The translations under genes and the position numbers were made by a program. 64,000 nt of DNA, taken from positions 1 through 64,000 of the forward strand of contig NZ_FNDJ01000010.1 of NCBI RefSeq assembly GCF_900099965.1, given 5' to 3'. Every line of letters begins with the position of its first letter. The first letter of the stretch is position 1. The notes under the pieces were generated by a model that was not told where the DNA came from, did no database searches, and worked only from the letters and a program-made list of their open reading frames with translations. This stretch comes from Nonomuraea jiangxiensis (GTDB lineage Bacteria > Actinomycetota > Actinomycetes > Streptosporangiales > Streptosporangiaceae). Positions 24,392 to 32,589 of the stretch are shown piece by piece.

Positions 24392-24745
24392 TCATAGGCC
24401 CGGCAGGCGCGGGGCGAGGGCGGCTGCCTCCTGGGTTCGCAGGACCAGGGCGGCGGCCGCCTGCATGCGTCTGGCCTCGGCCTCCACCAGCGCCTGGCCC
24501 TGATCGGTGATCCTGAAGTAGCGCCGGTTGCGGCCGTTGACCGTCTCCTCGCGGTCCACGGTGATCACCCCGCGCTCGTTCAGGCGTTCCAGGATGCCGT
24601 AGAGGGTGCCGACCGACGGCTGGACCCGGCCCTGCGACAATTCCTTGATCGATTTGCTGATCGCGTGTCCGTGCATCGGTCCGGCGCGCAGCGCGGCGAG
24701 CACGAAGTACATCGGCTCGCTGACTTCTGAGGTTCCCCTGGGCAT
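24392..24745 (-). CDS. PadR-family transcriptional regulator
   Basis: 117 residues: the winged helix EPMYFVLAALRAGPMHGHAISKSIKELSQGRVQPSVGTLYGILERLNERGVI is the canonical PadR N-domain, followed by the wing (NRRYFRITDQGQAL) and a short C-terminal helix. PadR proteins repress efflux or stress genes and release DNA on ligand binding. The usual partner downstream is only a remnant. A perfect TCCGTT-C-AACGGA palindrome lies at 24758-24770, overlapping the upstream in-frame ATG at 24766, which supports a start at 24745 or 24754 and autoregulation. Confidence 0.85.
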   Translation of the reverse strand: MPRGTSEVSEPMYFVLAALRAGPMHGHAISKSIKELSQGRVQPSVGTLYGILERLNERGVITVDREETVNGRNRRYFRITDQGQALVEAEARRMQAAAALVLRTQEAAALAPRLPGL

Positions 24746-24757
24746 GGCCGACATTAT

Positions 24758-24770
24758 TCCGTTCAACGGA
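24758..24770. promoter_or_regulatory. Palindrome TCCGTTCAACGGA upstream of padR
   Basis: Perfect 6-bp arms around one base, 12 bp upstream of the preferred PadR start and in the gap before the GH9 stop. Candidate PadR autoregulatory operator, assigned from position and symmetry only. Confidence 0.45.
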
Positions 24771-24818
24771 GCGTCGGCAAGGCCCGGCGGCCCTTTCCCG
24801 GGCCGCCGGGCGATCGGA

Positions 24819-27347
24819 TCAGCCGCAGCGGTCGCCGTTGAAGTGGAAGACCTCGGGGGCCGGGTTGGGGCCGGGGGCGGCCGTGCCGGTGAAGCCGAAG
24901 GCCACCGACCTGCCCGGCTTGATCGTGCCGCGGCTCCTGGCCGTCACCACCGCGCCGGACTGCGACAGCGCGGCGCCCCAGTCGGTACGCACGCGCTGCC
25001 CGCTGAGGAACGACCAGCGCAGGGTCCAGCCGTCCACGCTCTCCTTGCCGGTGTTCTCGATCACGATCTGGGCGTCGAACGCGCCGGGACCCGCGCCGTG
25101 CGCGGAGTAGCGCACCCGGCAGCCGGCCCGCTCGCCCTTGTCGGCCAGGAACGTCGAGACCCAGGCCAGCGGGGAGTTCCAGTTGATGGTCAGCTCGTTC
25201 GTCGCCCACGACTCGATGTGGTCGATGTAGCAGAACTGCGGCTTGCAGCCCCGCAGCAGCCGTTGCGCGAGCGGGTCCTGGATGCTGGAGTTGGGCCCGC
25301 CTGCCAGCGTGCCGCGCGGCGGGTTGGGCAGGGCGGGGTCGAGCTGGCGGGCGTACCAGCGGCTGTGCTGGTTCTTCGAGGCCACCTCGCCGTAGCCGGT
25401 CACGTACGACTGGTTCAGCGCGTTCCGGCCCAGGAGGTAGTCCATGCCCTCGCGTACGCCCGCCCGGTACTTCTCCTGCCCGGTCAGGTCGTAGGCCGTG
25501 GCCATGACGACCAGGTTGTTCAGCACCAGGTTGTTCGAGCCCCAGTCGAAGTCGGGCGGGTCGTACGCAAGCCCGTACGCATGTGCGCGCTGGATCGCCA
25601 GATACTTCTCGGCCCCGTCCACCACCGACTGCCGCACCCGCGCCCGGTCGGGCAGGACGTTGGGCACGGTCGCCAGGTCGAGGCGGCCGAGCTGGGCCGT
25701 GTTGCCCCAGTCGAAGCCGCGGTCACGCCAGATGTCGCCGGTGTGGTGCGGCGAGGCCAGTACGAAGTCCTTGAACTCCTTCTCGCCCGTCGTGATGAAC
25801 AGCTCCGCCGCCGCCCAGTAGAACTCGTCGCTCACGTCAGCGTCGTTGTAGGCGCCGCCGCCGTTGCCGTCGTTCGGGTCGGCGTATCTCGCCGGGTTCG
25901 CCTTGGCGGCCGCCCACGCTTTGCGGGCCGCCGTGAGGTTCCTGGCGGCGAACGCGGCGTCGTACGGGGCGTACAGCCGGGCCGCCTGGGCCGCCGTCGC
26001 GGCCAGGTTGAGCGTGGCGGCCGTGGAGGGCGGGTGCAACTCGCGGAGCTGCGGGTCCAGGTGCGGCAGCAGCGGCAGGCCGGTCCAGTTCTGGTCGTGG
26101 ATCTTGTGATGGGCCATGCCCGCCAGCGGCTTACCGTCAGGCACCTGCATGCTCAGCAGGAACTCCTGCTCCCAGCGGGCCTCGTCCAGGATGTCCGGCC
26201 TGCCGTTGCCGCTCTCCGGGATGTCGAGCTGGCCGTCCCGGAAGGCGGCCTTGTCGCGTTCGTAGGCGGCCATGAGCTGGTAGACCGAGATGCCGCCGTT
26301 GACCACGTACTTGCCGTGGTCGCCGGCGTCGTACCAGCCGCCCTTGACGTTCAGGGTGTAGTCGCAGACGCCGGGCTGGCAGGGCACGTTCAGGTCGCCC
26401 TGGTTCGGCGCCACGCCCACGTGGCCCGCGGGCCGGCCGTAGCCCGGCCTGAGGGTGTCGAGGATCTCGATGCCGCTGCGCTGGGTGTAGTAGAACTTCA
26501 GCGCGTCGGTGGGCAGGTCGTCGTAGATGCCGGGGGAGATGTCGAACGGCCTGCTCGTCTCCCCGTCCGCGGTCAGGGTGTAGTCCTCGCCCGGTTTGCG
26601 GTAGGCGCCGAAGTCGAGGGTGTGCACGTTCTGGCCGGAGCTGGCGTCCACGCCCCTGGGGGTGGTCCGGCCGGTGGCCACGGTGCGCTTGTCGGCGTTC
26701 TTCAGCTCCCAGCTCAGCGGCGTGGTCGCGGCGGTGACGACGGTGGCCTTCTTGGGGCCCGCGGGGAGGTAGCCGACCATGTTCACGCGCACGCGCGGTC
26801 CCGTGTCCGGCTCGTAGACCTCGGGCTCGGCGCCGCCCTTGAGCGACACGTCGTCCATGCAGAACCTCCACGGCTCGGCGCTGCCGCCCAGCTGGAAGAC
26901 CACCTGGGCGTTCGGCAGCGACACGGGGGCGGTGAACGTGTAGGAGTAGTCGTTGCCCGAGACGCTCAGCTCGGGGGCGGCCGACAGATACTGCGTGTAG
27001 GGGTCCACCGGGAGCTGCACCAGCGCCCTGCCGACCTTGGCGGGGGCGGCCGAGGCACTGAACCGGTAGGCGTAGGTCTCCCCTTCCACCAGCGGGAGAT
27101 CGTTCTGGCCGATGATGACGTCCCAGGGGTTGACCGTGCCGCCGGGGATGTCGGCGCACAGCCGTCCCGCGTCCACGGCCGGGGTGAGGTTGCCGGTGCT
27201 CCACCACGGGGCGGTGCCGGCGTCGAAGGTGCCGTTCACGATCTGCTCGGGTCCCTCGTCGGCCTGCGCCGCCACGGCGGGCGTGGCCGCAGGCGACAGG
27301 GCGACCATGGTGAGGAGGGCCAGTAAGGCGGCCCGGCTTCGGGTCAT
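24819..27347 (-). CDS. Secreted GH9 endoglucanase/cellulase with CBM4/9 and CBM2 modules
   Basis: 842 residues. Signal peptide to about AVAAQA (27). A CBM4/9-like module (QIVNGTFDAGTAPWWSTGNL...DVSLKGG) and an Ig-like CelD_N domain (VRVNMVGYLPAGPKKATVV) precede the GH9 catalytic domain, with GGWYDAGDHGKYV (catalytic Asp) and SWATNELTINWNSPLAW (proton-donor Glu in NExxINWNxP). The last ~100 residues are a CBM2-type cellulose-binding module (CRVRYSAHGAGPGAF...HFNGDRCG, end cysteines). It hydrolyses beta-1,4-glucan outside the cell. AAGGA lies 5 nt before ATG 27347, and a perfect CebR-type operator lies 19 bp upstream, so induction by cello-oligosaccharides is expected. Confidence 0.95.
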   Translation of the reverse strand: MTRSRAALLALLTMVALSPAATPAVAAQADEGPEQIVNGTFDAGTAPWWSTGNLTPAVDAGRLCADIPGGTVNPWDVIIGQNDLPLVEGETYAYRFSASAAPAKVGRALVQLPVDPYTQYLSAAPELSVSGNDYSYTFTAPVSLPNAQVVFQLGGSAEPWRFCMDDVSLKGGAEPEVYEPDTGPRVRVNMVGYLPAGPKKATVVTAATTPLSWELKNADKRTVATGRTTPRGVDASSGQNVHTLDFGAYRKPGEDYTLTADGETSRPFDISPGIYDDLPTDALKFYYTQRSGIEILDTLRPGYGRPAGHVGVAPNQGDLNVPCQPGVCDYTLNVKGGWYDAGDHGKYVVNGGISVYQLMAAYERDKAAFRDGQLDIPESGNGRPDILDEARWEQEFLLSMQVPDGKPLAGMAHHKIHDQNWTGLPLLPHLDPQLRELHPPSTAATLNLAATAAQAARLYAPYDAAFAARNLTAARKAWAAAKANPARYADPNDGNGGGAYNDADVSDEFYWAAAELFITTGEKEFKDFVLASPHHTGDIWRDRGFDWGNTAQLGRLDLATVPNVLPDRARVRQSVVDGAEKYLAIQRAHAYGLAYDPPDFDWGSNNLVLNNLVVMATAYDLTGQEKYRAGVREGMDYLLGRNALNQSYVTGYGEVASKNQHSRWYARQLDPALPNPPRGTLAGGPNSSIQDPLAQRLLRGCKPQFCYIDHIESWATNELTINWNSPLAWVSTFLADKGERAGCRVRYSAHGAGPGAFDAQIVIENTGKESVDGWTLRWSFLSGQRVRTDWGAALSQSGAVVTARSRGTIKPGRSVAFGFTGTAAPGPNPAPEVFHFNGDRCG

Positions 27348-27365
27348 GGAGGTCCTTAGGGAAAT

Positions 27366-27379
27366 TGGGAGCGCTCCCA
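27366..27379. promoter_or_regulatory. CebR/CelR-type cellulose-utilisation operator
   Basis: TGGGAGCGCTCCCA is a perfect 14-bp palindrome identical to the established CebR (Streptomyces)/CelR (Thermobifida) LacI-family operator, placed just upstream of the GH9 cellulase. The cebR-like regulator itself is not in the window. Confidence 0.9.
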
Positions 27380-27513
27380 CAATGTGGAGCGATCCGATCC
27401 TCCTTTCCCGCCGCCGCCCCGTCAACGGTCGCGCACCATCGGTCCCGGAAGACTGTGAAACTTTCATCCGGGGCCCGCTTGAGGATCGGTGACCCGTTTG
27501 GCAGGGTTCGAGC

Positions 27514-28719
27514 GTGGTCCGCGCCCTCACCCTGGCCGGGTGCCCCGTGCACGAGGTGCTCGAACGCCAGACCGCCAAGCTGGCCAGGCGGCTCGTCCGT
27601 GGCTTCGCCGAGCAGATACCGCTCTACCGGCGGCTGCCGAAGGAGGAGCTCGACGGCGAGATCACCGCCATCACCGAGCACAACCTGCGGCTGGTCTCGC
27701 GTATGTTCCGCGACGGCGAGCCGCCGACCAGGGCCGAGCTGGCGCCGCTGCGGGAGTCCGCGATCCGCCGCGCCCAGGAGGGCGTGCCGCTGGAGGCCCT
27801 GCTCGCGGCCTACCATCTCGGGGCGCGCATGGTGTGGGAGCACCTGTTCGCCGACGCCACGCCCGCCGACTTCGACGACGCCCTGGCCGCCAACCGGCTC
27901 GTCCTCCTCTACGTGGGCTCGGCCACGGCCGCCGTGTGCACGGCGTACCTGGAGGAGCGGGAGAGCATGCTCAGCCAGGAGCAGCACTCGATGCACGCCG
28001 CCGTCTCCGCACTGCTCGGCGGCGACCGCGCGGCGCTGGCCGGGCTCCGGCTCGCGCCCCGCTACCTGGTGCTGGCCGTCGCGGTGGACCGGCATCCCGA
28101 CGAGGGCCGGCGGGGCGGGGCCGTCGCGGGGCGGCGCAAGCTGCGCCGGATCAGGACCGCCCTCCAGCGGTACGCGGCCGAGCCGGTGCTGTCGGCCCTG
28201 GACACCAGCGGCGGGATCGCCCTCGTCCCGCTCTCCGGCGCGGACCCCGGGTGGTGCGAGGTCGCCGACCTGGCCGCCGCGATGGGGAAGGCGGCGGGCG
28301 TGCCCGTGTGGGCGGCGGCCGGGTTCGCGGACCCCGCGGGCGTGCCCGCCGCGGCGAAGCTGGCCGAGGAGGTGCTGGAGGTGGTACGGATCTTCGAGCA
28401 GCCGCCGGGCGCCTACCGGCTGGCCGACGTGCTGCTCGAATACCAGCTCACCAGGTCGAGCGAGGCGACCGAGGTGCTGGCCGGCCTGCTCGACCCGCTG
28501 CTCGACAACCCCGATCTGCTGCGGACGCTCAAGGCGTACCTGGACACGGGGCTGGACCGGCGGCGTACGGCCGAGCTGCTGCACGTGCACCCGAACACCG
28601 TCGACTACCGCCTGCGCAGGGCCGTCACGCTGACCGGGCTGGACCCGATGGATCCGGCCCACCTGCAGCGCATCGGCGCGGCGCTGGCCGCCCGCCGGCA
28701 GCTCGGCCACCGCCGCTGA
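27514..28719 (+). CDS. PucR/CdaR-family transcriptional regulator
   Basis: 401 residues. An N-terminal helical region (VLERQTAKLARRLVRGFAEQIPLYRRLPKEEL) and a GGDEF-like middle domain precede the C-terminal PucR helix-turn-helix: LLRTLKAYLDTGLDRRRTAELLHVHPNTVDYRLRRAVTLTG. Such regulators respond to small carboxylates or purine-related ligands. It is divergent from the cellulase across about 165 bp that hold the CebR-type site, so that operator could affect both. It abuts the convergent SGNH hydrolase with no gap. GTG 27514 is used; its ribosome site is weak. Confidence 0.85.
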   Translation: MVRALTLAGCPVHEVLERQTAKLARRLVRGFAEQIPLYRRLPKEELDGEITAITEHNLRLVSRMFRDGEPPTRAELAPLRESAIRRAQEGVPLEALLAAYHLGARMVWEHLFADATPADFDDALAANRLVLLYVGSATAAVCTAYLEERESMLSQEQHSMHAAVSALLGGDRAALAGLRLAPRYLVLAVAVDRHPDEGRRGGAVAGRRKLRRIRTALQRYAAEPVLSALDTSGGIALVPLSGADPGWCEVADLAAAMGKAAGVPVWAAAGFADPAGVPAAAKLAEEVLEVVRIFEQPPGAYRLADVLLEYQLTRSSEATEVLAGLLDPLLDNPDLLRTLKAYLDTGLDRRRTAELLHVHPNTVDYRLRRAVTLTGLDPMDPAHLQRIGAALAARRQLGHRR

Positions 28720-29589
28720 TCAGGACTTCGCGAGCGCGCCCGTCACCGCGGCCGTCACGACGGTGGCGAAGTTACGCATGCCCAACGCGTTCGGGTGGAA
28801 CGGGGCGGCGGGCGCGGCCGGGATGTAGGGCTCGATCCACCGCGTGCCGGGCGAGGTGCACGGGTCGTGCCCGACGCTCGGCGTCTGCAGGTCGATGAAG
28901 CCCACCCCGGCGCCGGCCGCCTGCTCGGCCAGCATCCGGTTGAAGTACATCAGCGTGGCCCGGATGTAGTTGGCGTCGGCGCGGATGATCGGCACGCGCG
29001 GGTAGCAGCCGTTGGGCGGCGCGTACGTGGCGTAGCCCACCATGAAGATCCGGGCCTGCGGGGCACGGGCGCGGATGTCGGCGACGAGCTGGGTCAGCCT
29101 GGGGCGCAACGCGTCGGTCTTGACCCGCCAGGTGTCCTGGCCGTTCTCGACGTAGTCGTCGTTGCAGGCGTCGCCGATGGGCGGGGGCAGCAGGTTCAGG
29201 CAGTCCTCGATGAAGCCGGTCAGGCCCACGTCGTTGCCGCCGATGTGCACCGTGACGAGCGTGGTGTCCTGGCTGAGCGCGTCGAGCTGCGGCGGGACGC
29301 TGCCGAGCTCGGTGTTCTGCCGCTGGTACATGTCCGTGGTGTCGGCGCCCGAGCAGGTGACGTCCCGGAACGTGGCGGCGCCGATGGCCTGGGCGGTCAG
29401 GCGGGGGTAGTTGCGGTCGGAGCGCAGGCAGCCGAGGTCGGGTAACACCGGGTTCGGCACGAGCGGGCCCGCGGCGGCCGAGTCGCCGAGGGCCACGTAC
29501 GTCTCCGCCTGCGCCGCGGCCTGGGCCGGTGGCGACAGGACGAGCAGGAGGGAGACGGCGGCCAGGAATGTGATCATCCGTCGGACCAT
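28720..29589 (-). CDS. Secreted SGNH/GDSL hydrolase
   Basis: 289 residues. Signal peptide to about AQAAAQA (26). The four SGNH blocks are visible: ETYVALGDSAAAGP (Ser nucleophile), DVTCSGADT (Gly), VTVHIGGNDVGL (Asn) and FHPNALGMRNFA (His with Asp). Several cysteines suggest disulfides. The family includes lipases, esterases and arylesterases acting outside the cell. AGGAG precedes the ATG by about 6 nt. It may be co-transcribed with the PhoX-like gene that lies upstream on the same strand (57-bp gap). Confidence 0.9.
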   Translation of the reverse strand: MVRRMITFLAAVSLLLVLSPPAQAAAQAETYVALGDSAAAGPLVPNPVLPDLGCLRSDRNYPRLTAQAIGAATFRDVTCSGADTTDMYQRQNTELGSVPPQLDALSQDTTLVTVHIGGNDVGLTGFIEDCLNLLPPPIGDACNDDYVENGQDTWRVKTDALRPRLTQLVADIRARAPQARIFMVGYATYAPPNGCYPRVPIIRADANYIRATLMYFNRMLAEQAAGAGVGFIDLQTPSVGHDPCTSPGTRWIEPYIPAAPAAPFHPNALGMRNFATVVTAAVTGALAKS

Positions 29590-29646
29590 GGGGGACTCCT
29601 TCTGCGGGGGGTAAGGGGTGCGGAATCCGTGGTCTTGCAGCGGGGT

Positions 29647-30786
29647 CTAGCGGCGGAAGGGGCCGGTCACCTCGTACGTGATGCCGCCGGAGCCGAGGCT
29701 CTCGCCGCTGGTGCCGCGCTGGGAGGAGAAGTAGAGCCGGGTGCCGTCGGGGGAGAACGCGGGCCCGGTGATCTCCGATTCGCTCTGGCCGTCGAGGCGC
29801 ATGACGGGGGCGACCACGCCGTCGGGCGTGATGATGTTGATCTCCATGTTGCCGCCGTCCTCGGCCACGTACAGGTCGCCCGACGGGCGCCCGGTGATGT
29901 TGTCGACGCCGTCGAGCGTGCCCGTGCCGTCGTAGATCGCGGTCACGGTCTGGCGGGTGGTGTCGTAGGCCCAGACCTTGCGATCGCCCTTGGCGGTGAA
30001 GTAGCAGACTCCGGCGGCGTAGTGGCAGCCCTCGCCGCCGTTGAAGTGCCGGGCCGCCGAGACCTGGTGCCTGGTCTGGCGCTCCAGGACGCCGGGGGCC
30101 GGGTCGGGCACGGGCCGCCAGTCGACGGCGTCGCCGCCGAGGCCGCACAGCACGTCGAGCCGGCCGCTGGACAGCTCGCCCCAGGTGGTGGGCGTGAAGC
30201 GGTAGAAGCAGCCGTCGGTCTCGTCCTCGGTGAGGTAGATGACCTGGTGGTCAGGGTCGCAGGCGGCGGCCTCGTGCTTGAACCGGCCCATCGCGGGGCG
30301 GCTCTGGGCGGAGCGGGTGCCGTACGGGTCGGTCTCGAACACCCGGCCCCGGAAGATCTCCTCGCACGACAGCCAGGTGTTCCACGGGGTGGCGCCGCCG
30401 GCGCAGTTGAGGTTGGTGCCGTTCAGGATGCGATAGGCGCGCTCGATCGAGCCGTCGGCCCGGAACTTGATCGCCGAAGCCCCGCCCGCCAGCGGCACCT
30501 CGGAGTTGGACACGTAGATCCAGCCGGTGCCGTCGGCGAAGCAGGCGCCGCCGTCCGGGGCGGGGTGCCACAACGTGCCGCCGACCCGGTGGCCGGTCCT
30601 GGCGACGATCCGGCCGGTGAAGCCCGCCGGTAACGCCATGCCGTTCGCGTCGGGCACGCCGAGCGGTCCGTACGGGCTCGCGCCCGCCGCGACGGAGGCG
30701 TGCGTGGCGGTGGACACCGCGGCCTCGTGCCACACCGCCCCCGAGAACGCCACTGCTCCAAGGCTGAGAAAGGTACGGCGCCGCAT
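29647..30786 (-). CDS. Tat-exported PhoX/DUF839-like protein
   Basis: 379 residues. The N-terminus MRRRTFLSLGAVAFSGA is a twin-arginine signal, as in PhoX-type enzymes. The body is a beta-propeller with GFTGRIVARTG, WIYVSNSE, NTWLSCEEIF, GRFKHEAAACDPDHQVIYLTED, and GDLYVAEDGGNMEINIITPDG, characteristic of the DUF839 (PhoX) family of calcium/iron-dependent phosphatases. The CEE and KHEAA motifs that hold metal in PhoX appear present. A phosphatase or phosphodiesterase role is likely but not proven. An ACAGCGCTGT palindrome lies 70 bp upstream (30856-30865). Confidence 0.8.
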   Translation of the reverse strand: MRRRTFLSLGAVAFSGAVWHEAAVSTATHASVAAGASPYGPLGVPDANGMALPAGFTGRIVARTGHRVGGTLWHPAPDGGACFADGTGWIYVSNSEVPLAGGASAIKFRADGSIERAYRILNGTNLNCAGGATPWNTWLSCEEIFRGRVFETDPYGTRSAQSRPAMGRFKHEAAACDPDHQVIYLTEDETDGCFYRFTPTTWGELSSGRLDVLCGLGGDAVDWRPVPDPAPGVLERQTRHQVSAARHFNGGEGCHYAAGVCYFTAKGDRKVWAYDTTRQTVTAIYDGTGTLDGVDNITGRPSGDLYVAEDGGNMEINIITPDGVVAPVMRLDGQSESEITGPAFSPDGTRLYFSSQRGTSGESLGSGGITYEVTGPFRR

Positions 30787-30913
30787 CGCGTCTCCACTGG
30801 TCGCAGTTCATTGCGCAGACAAACGATGAGCGATGCTCGCCATTCTGTGAACTGGACAGCGCTGTAAAGATGGGCGGTCAAATCTGTGACGCCTCACAAA
30901 GCGAACCCGCGCC

Positions 30914-31099
30914 TCACCCGTCGCGGCAGAGCGGCCTGCCGCCGACCACGCAGGCGATGTCGTCGACCTCACAGCTCAGGAGCGTGCCGTCCATGCCGAG
31001 CACGAGCACGAGATCGCGCCGTGACGAATGCGCCAGCATGATCCTGCCGACGACGCCATTATCCAAGACCACGGTGGGGCGGCCTGCCGCATATTCCAT
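30914..31099 (-). CDS. Small hypothetical protein
   Basis: 61 residues (MEYAAGRPTVVLDNGVVG...), with alternating hydrophobic strands suggesting a small beta-rich fold (VVLDNGVVGRIMLAHSS, LVLVLGMDGTLLSCEVDDIACVV). Codon bias looks actinomycete-like. Only AAGGGC immediately upstream serves as ribosome site, with short spacing, so the start is uncertain. Function not recognised. Confidence 0.4.
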   Translation of the reverse strand: MEYAAGRPTVVLDNGVVGRIMLAHSSRRDLVLVLGMDGTLLSCEVDDIACVVGGRPLCRDG

Positions 31100-31246
31100 G
31101 CCCTTGTGACTCCTCTCGGCTCTGGTGCAGGCCCCGCACCGGACCCGTCCCCACCAGCATGCACAGAGGCGGCCCCCGAGCGCATCGGTCGGCCGGCCCT
31201 TATTTCCGGTGGAGCGGGGGCGGGGCGGCCGGGCGGAAAGGTGAAT

Positions 31247-31260
31247 GAGAACAAGTTCTC
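31247..31260. promoter_or_regulatory. Palindrome GAGAAC-AA-GTTCTC, KstR-like
   Basis: The arms AGAAC/GTTCT with a two-base centre match the TNNAACNNGTTNNA form of KstR-type TetR operators of lipid/steroid catabolism. It sits in the 296-bp gap 31100-31395, upstream of an ATG (31319) followed by a short plausible N-terminus (MAANREAAKGTTPRGRVR) that then runs into the antisense of the TPR gene. No intact gene follows, so it may belong to a deleted one. Nothing else is recognised in the gap. Confidence 0.4.
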
Positions 31261-31395
31261 GCTCGCTTGCCGGTCGGGCGCCAGGGGTCGCTCGACGGAA
31301 TCCTACCGGCGAGTAGCATGGCGGCCAACCGGGAGGCGGCGAAGGGAACGACCCCTCGTGGCCGAGTTAGAACGGGTTCCGCCGTCGGGATCGGT

Positions 31396-32589
31396 TCAGC
31401 GCAGCAGGCGGCGTACCCCGGCGGCCACCCAGATCGTGCCCAGCCCCGCGTAGAGGCTGAGCATCGCGGTCCCCATCGAGGCGAGCACCACCGACGCGAC
31501 GATCGCCACCCCCAGCAGCGCGGTCCACCCGTACAGAACCGCGCGGCCCCGCGCCGAGCCGGTGTGCGCGGCCTCCTGTACGGCCGTGACCAGGGCCATG
31601 ACCGCCACCCCGGCCGTGCCGACCGTGTCCCGGCCGAGCCCGATCCCCAGCGCGAGCACCCCCGCGCCGGCCACCACGAGCAGGCAGCACACCAGCGCCG
31701 TACGGGCCTCGGCCCCCGCGAACAGCAGCCGGGTGGCCCTGCCCAGGGCCAGCCGCAGCACGGTCACCGCCTCACCCACCCAGCCCACCCAGTGCAGCAC
31801 CGCGATGAGCACGAAGACGGCGATGAGCGGCGGGATCAGGGGCAGCAGGAACACCATGCGCCACCCGCCGAAGGACGACCCCTGCAACCGGGTCAGCATC
31901 CGGTAGAGCGGATTGCGCCACTTGAGCGCCGTCACCAGGAGATCCCGGGCCGGATCGAACCCGGGATCCAGCCGCAGCGTCTCCCTGAAGCACTCGGCGG
32001 CCCGCCGGGGGTCGCCGAAGGCCAGCTCCGCCCGGCCGAGCACCAGGTGGGCCATGGCGCTCTCCGGGTTGAGCCGTACGGCGTGCGCGGCGGCGGCCTT
32101 GGCCGGCTCCGCCTCGCCGAGCCTGACGTGGGCCTGGGCCAGCAGACTCACCAGGTCGGACATTTCAGGATTCAGTGCCAGCCCGCGCCGGGCCGCCTCG
32201 GCCACGTCGTGGTACCTGCCCCGCAGCAACTGCCCGTTGGCCAGCAGCTTCCAGGTCCTGGCGTCCGCGGGGTCCAGGGCCAGGGCGGCCTCGGCCGCGG
32301 CGACGGCCTGGTCACCGTGGCCGAGGCGGTGGTGCACCACGCCGGCGATGTAGTGCGGGTACGGCTGGTCGGGCGCCAGCCGGATCGCCTCCTGCGACTC
32401 CGTCACCGCTTCGGCCCCCTGGCCCTGCCACACCAGCGCCAGCGCCAGCATCGCGTGCGCGGTGGAGTGCTCCGGCCGGACGGCGAGCAGGCCGCGCAGC
32501 TCCCGCTCGGCCTCGGCCGTGCGGTTCAGCTCTATCAGCGTGCTCGCCCGCGTGATCGAGTCGGCGGGGTTCACCACCTGTGGGTTCAC
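31396..32589 (-). CDS. TPR protein with C-terminal membrane domain
   Basis: 397 residues. The first ~230 form tandem tetratricopeptide repeats (AEAERELRGLLAVRPEHSTAHAMLALALVWQG, HRLGHGDQAVAAAEAALALDPADA, AAECFRETLRLDPGFDPA). The C-terminal ~150 contain about four hydrophobic helices (FLLPLIPPLIAVFVLIAVLH, ALVCCLLVVAGAGVLALGIG, LYGWTALLGVAIVASVVLAS). It is a membrane-anchored scaffold with cytoplasmic TPRs. GTG 32589 overlaps the TGA of the AAA+ gene (GTGA), so the two are translationally coupled and probably work together. Client or cargo unknown. Confidence 0.75.
   Translation of the reverse strand: MNPQVVNPADSITRASTLIELNRTAEAERELRGLLAVRPEHSTAHAMLALALVWQGQGAEAVTESQEAIRLAPDQPYPHYIAGVVHHRLGHGDQAVAAAEAALALDPADARTWKLLANGQLLRGRYHDVAEAARRGLALNPEMSDLVSLLAQAHVRLGEAEPAKAAAAHAVRLNPESAMAHLVLGRAELAFGDPRRAAECFRETLRLDPGFDPARDLLVTALKWRNPLYRMLTRLQGSSFGGWRMVFLLPLIPPLIAVFVLIAVLHWVGWVGEAVTVLRLALGRATRLLFAGAEARTALVCCLLVVAGAGVLALGIGLGRDTVGTAGVAVMALVTAVQEAAHTGSARGRAVLYGWTALLGVAIVASVVLASMGTAMLSLYAGLGTIWVAAGVRRLLR

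Noticed and set aside
24606..27326. 906-codon plus-strand frame
   Set aside because: Antisense to the GH9 cellulase; Val/Arg/Gly/His-rich with no domain.
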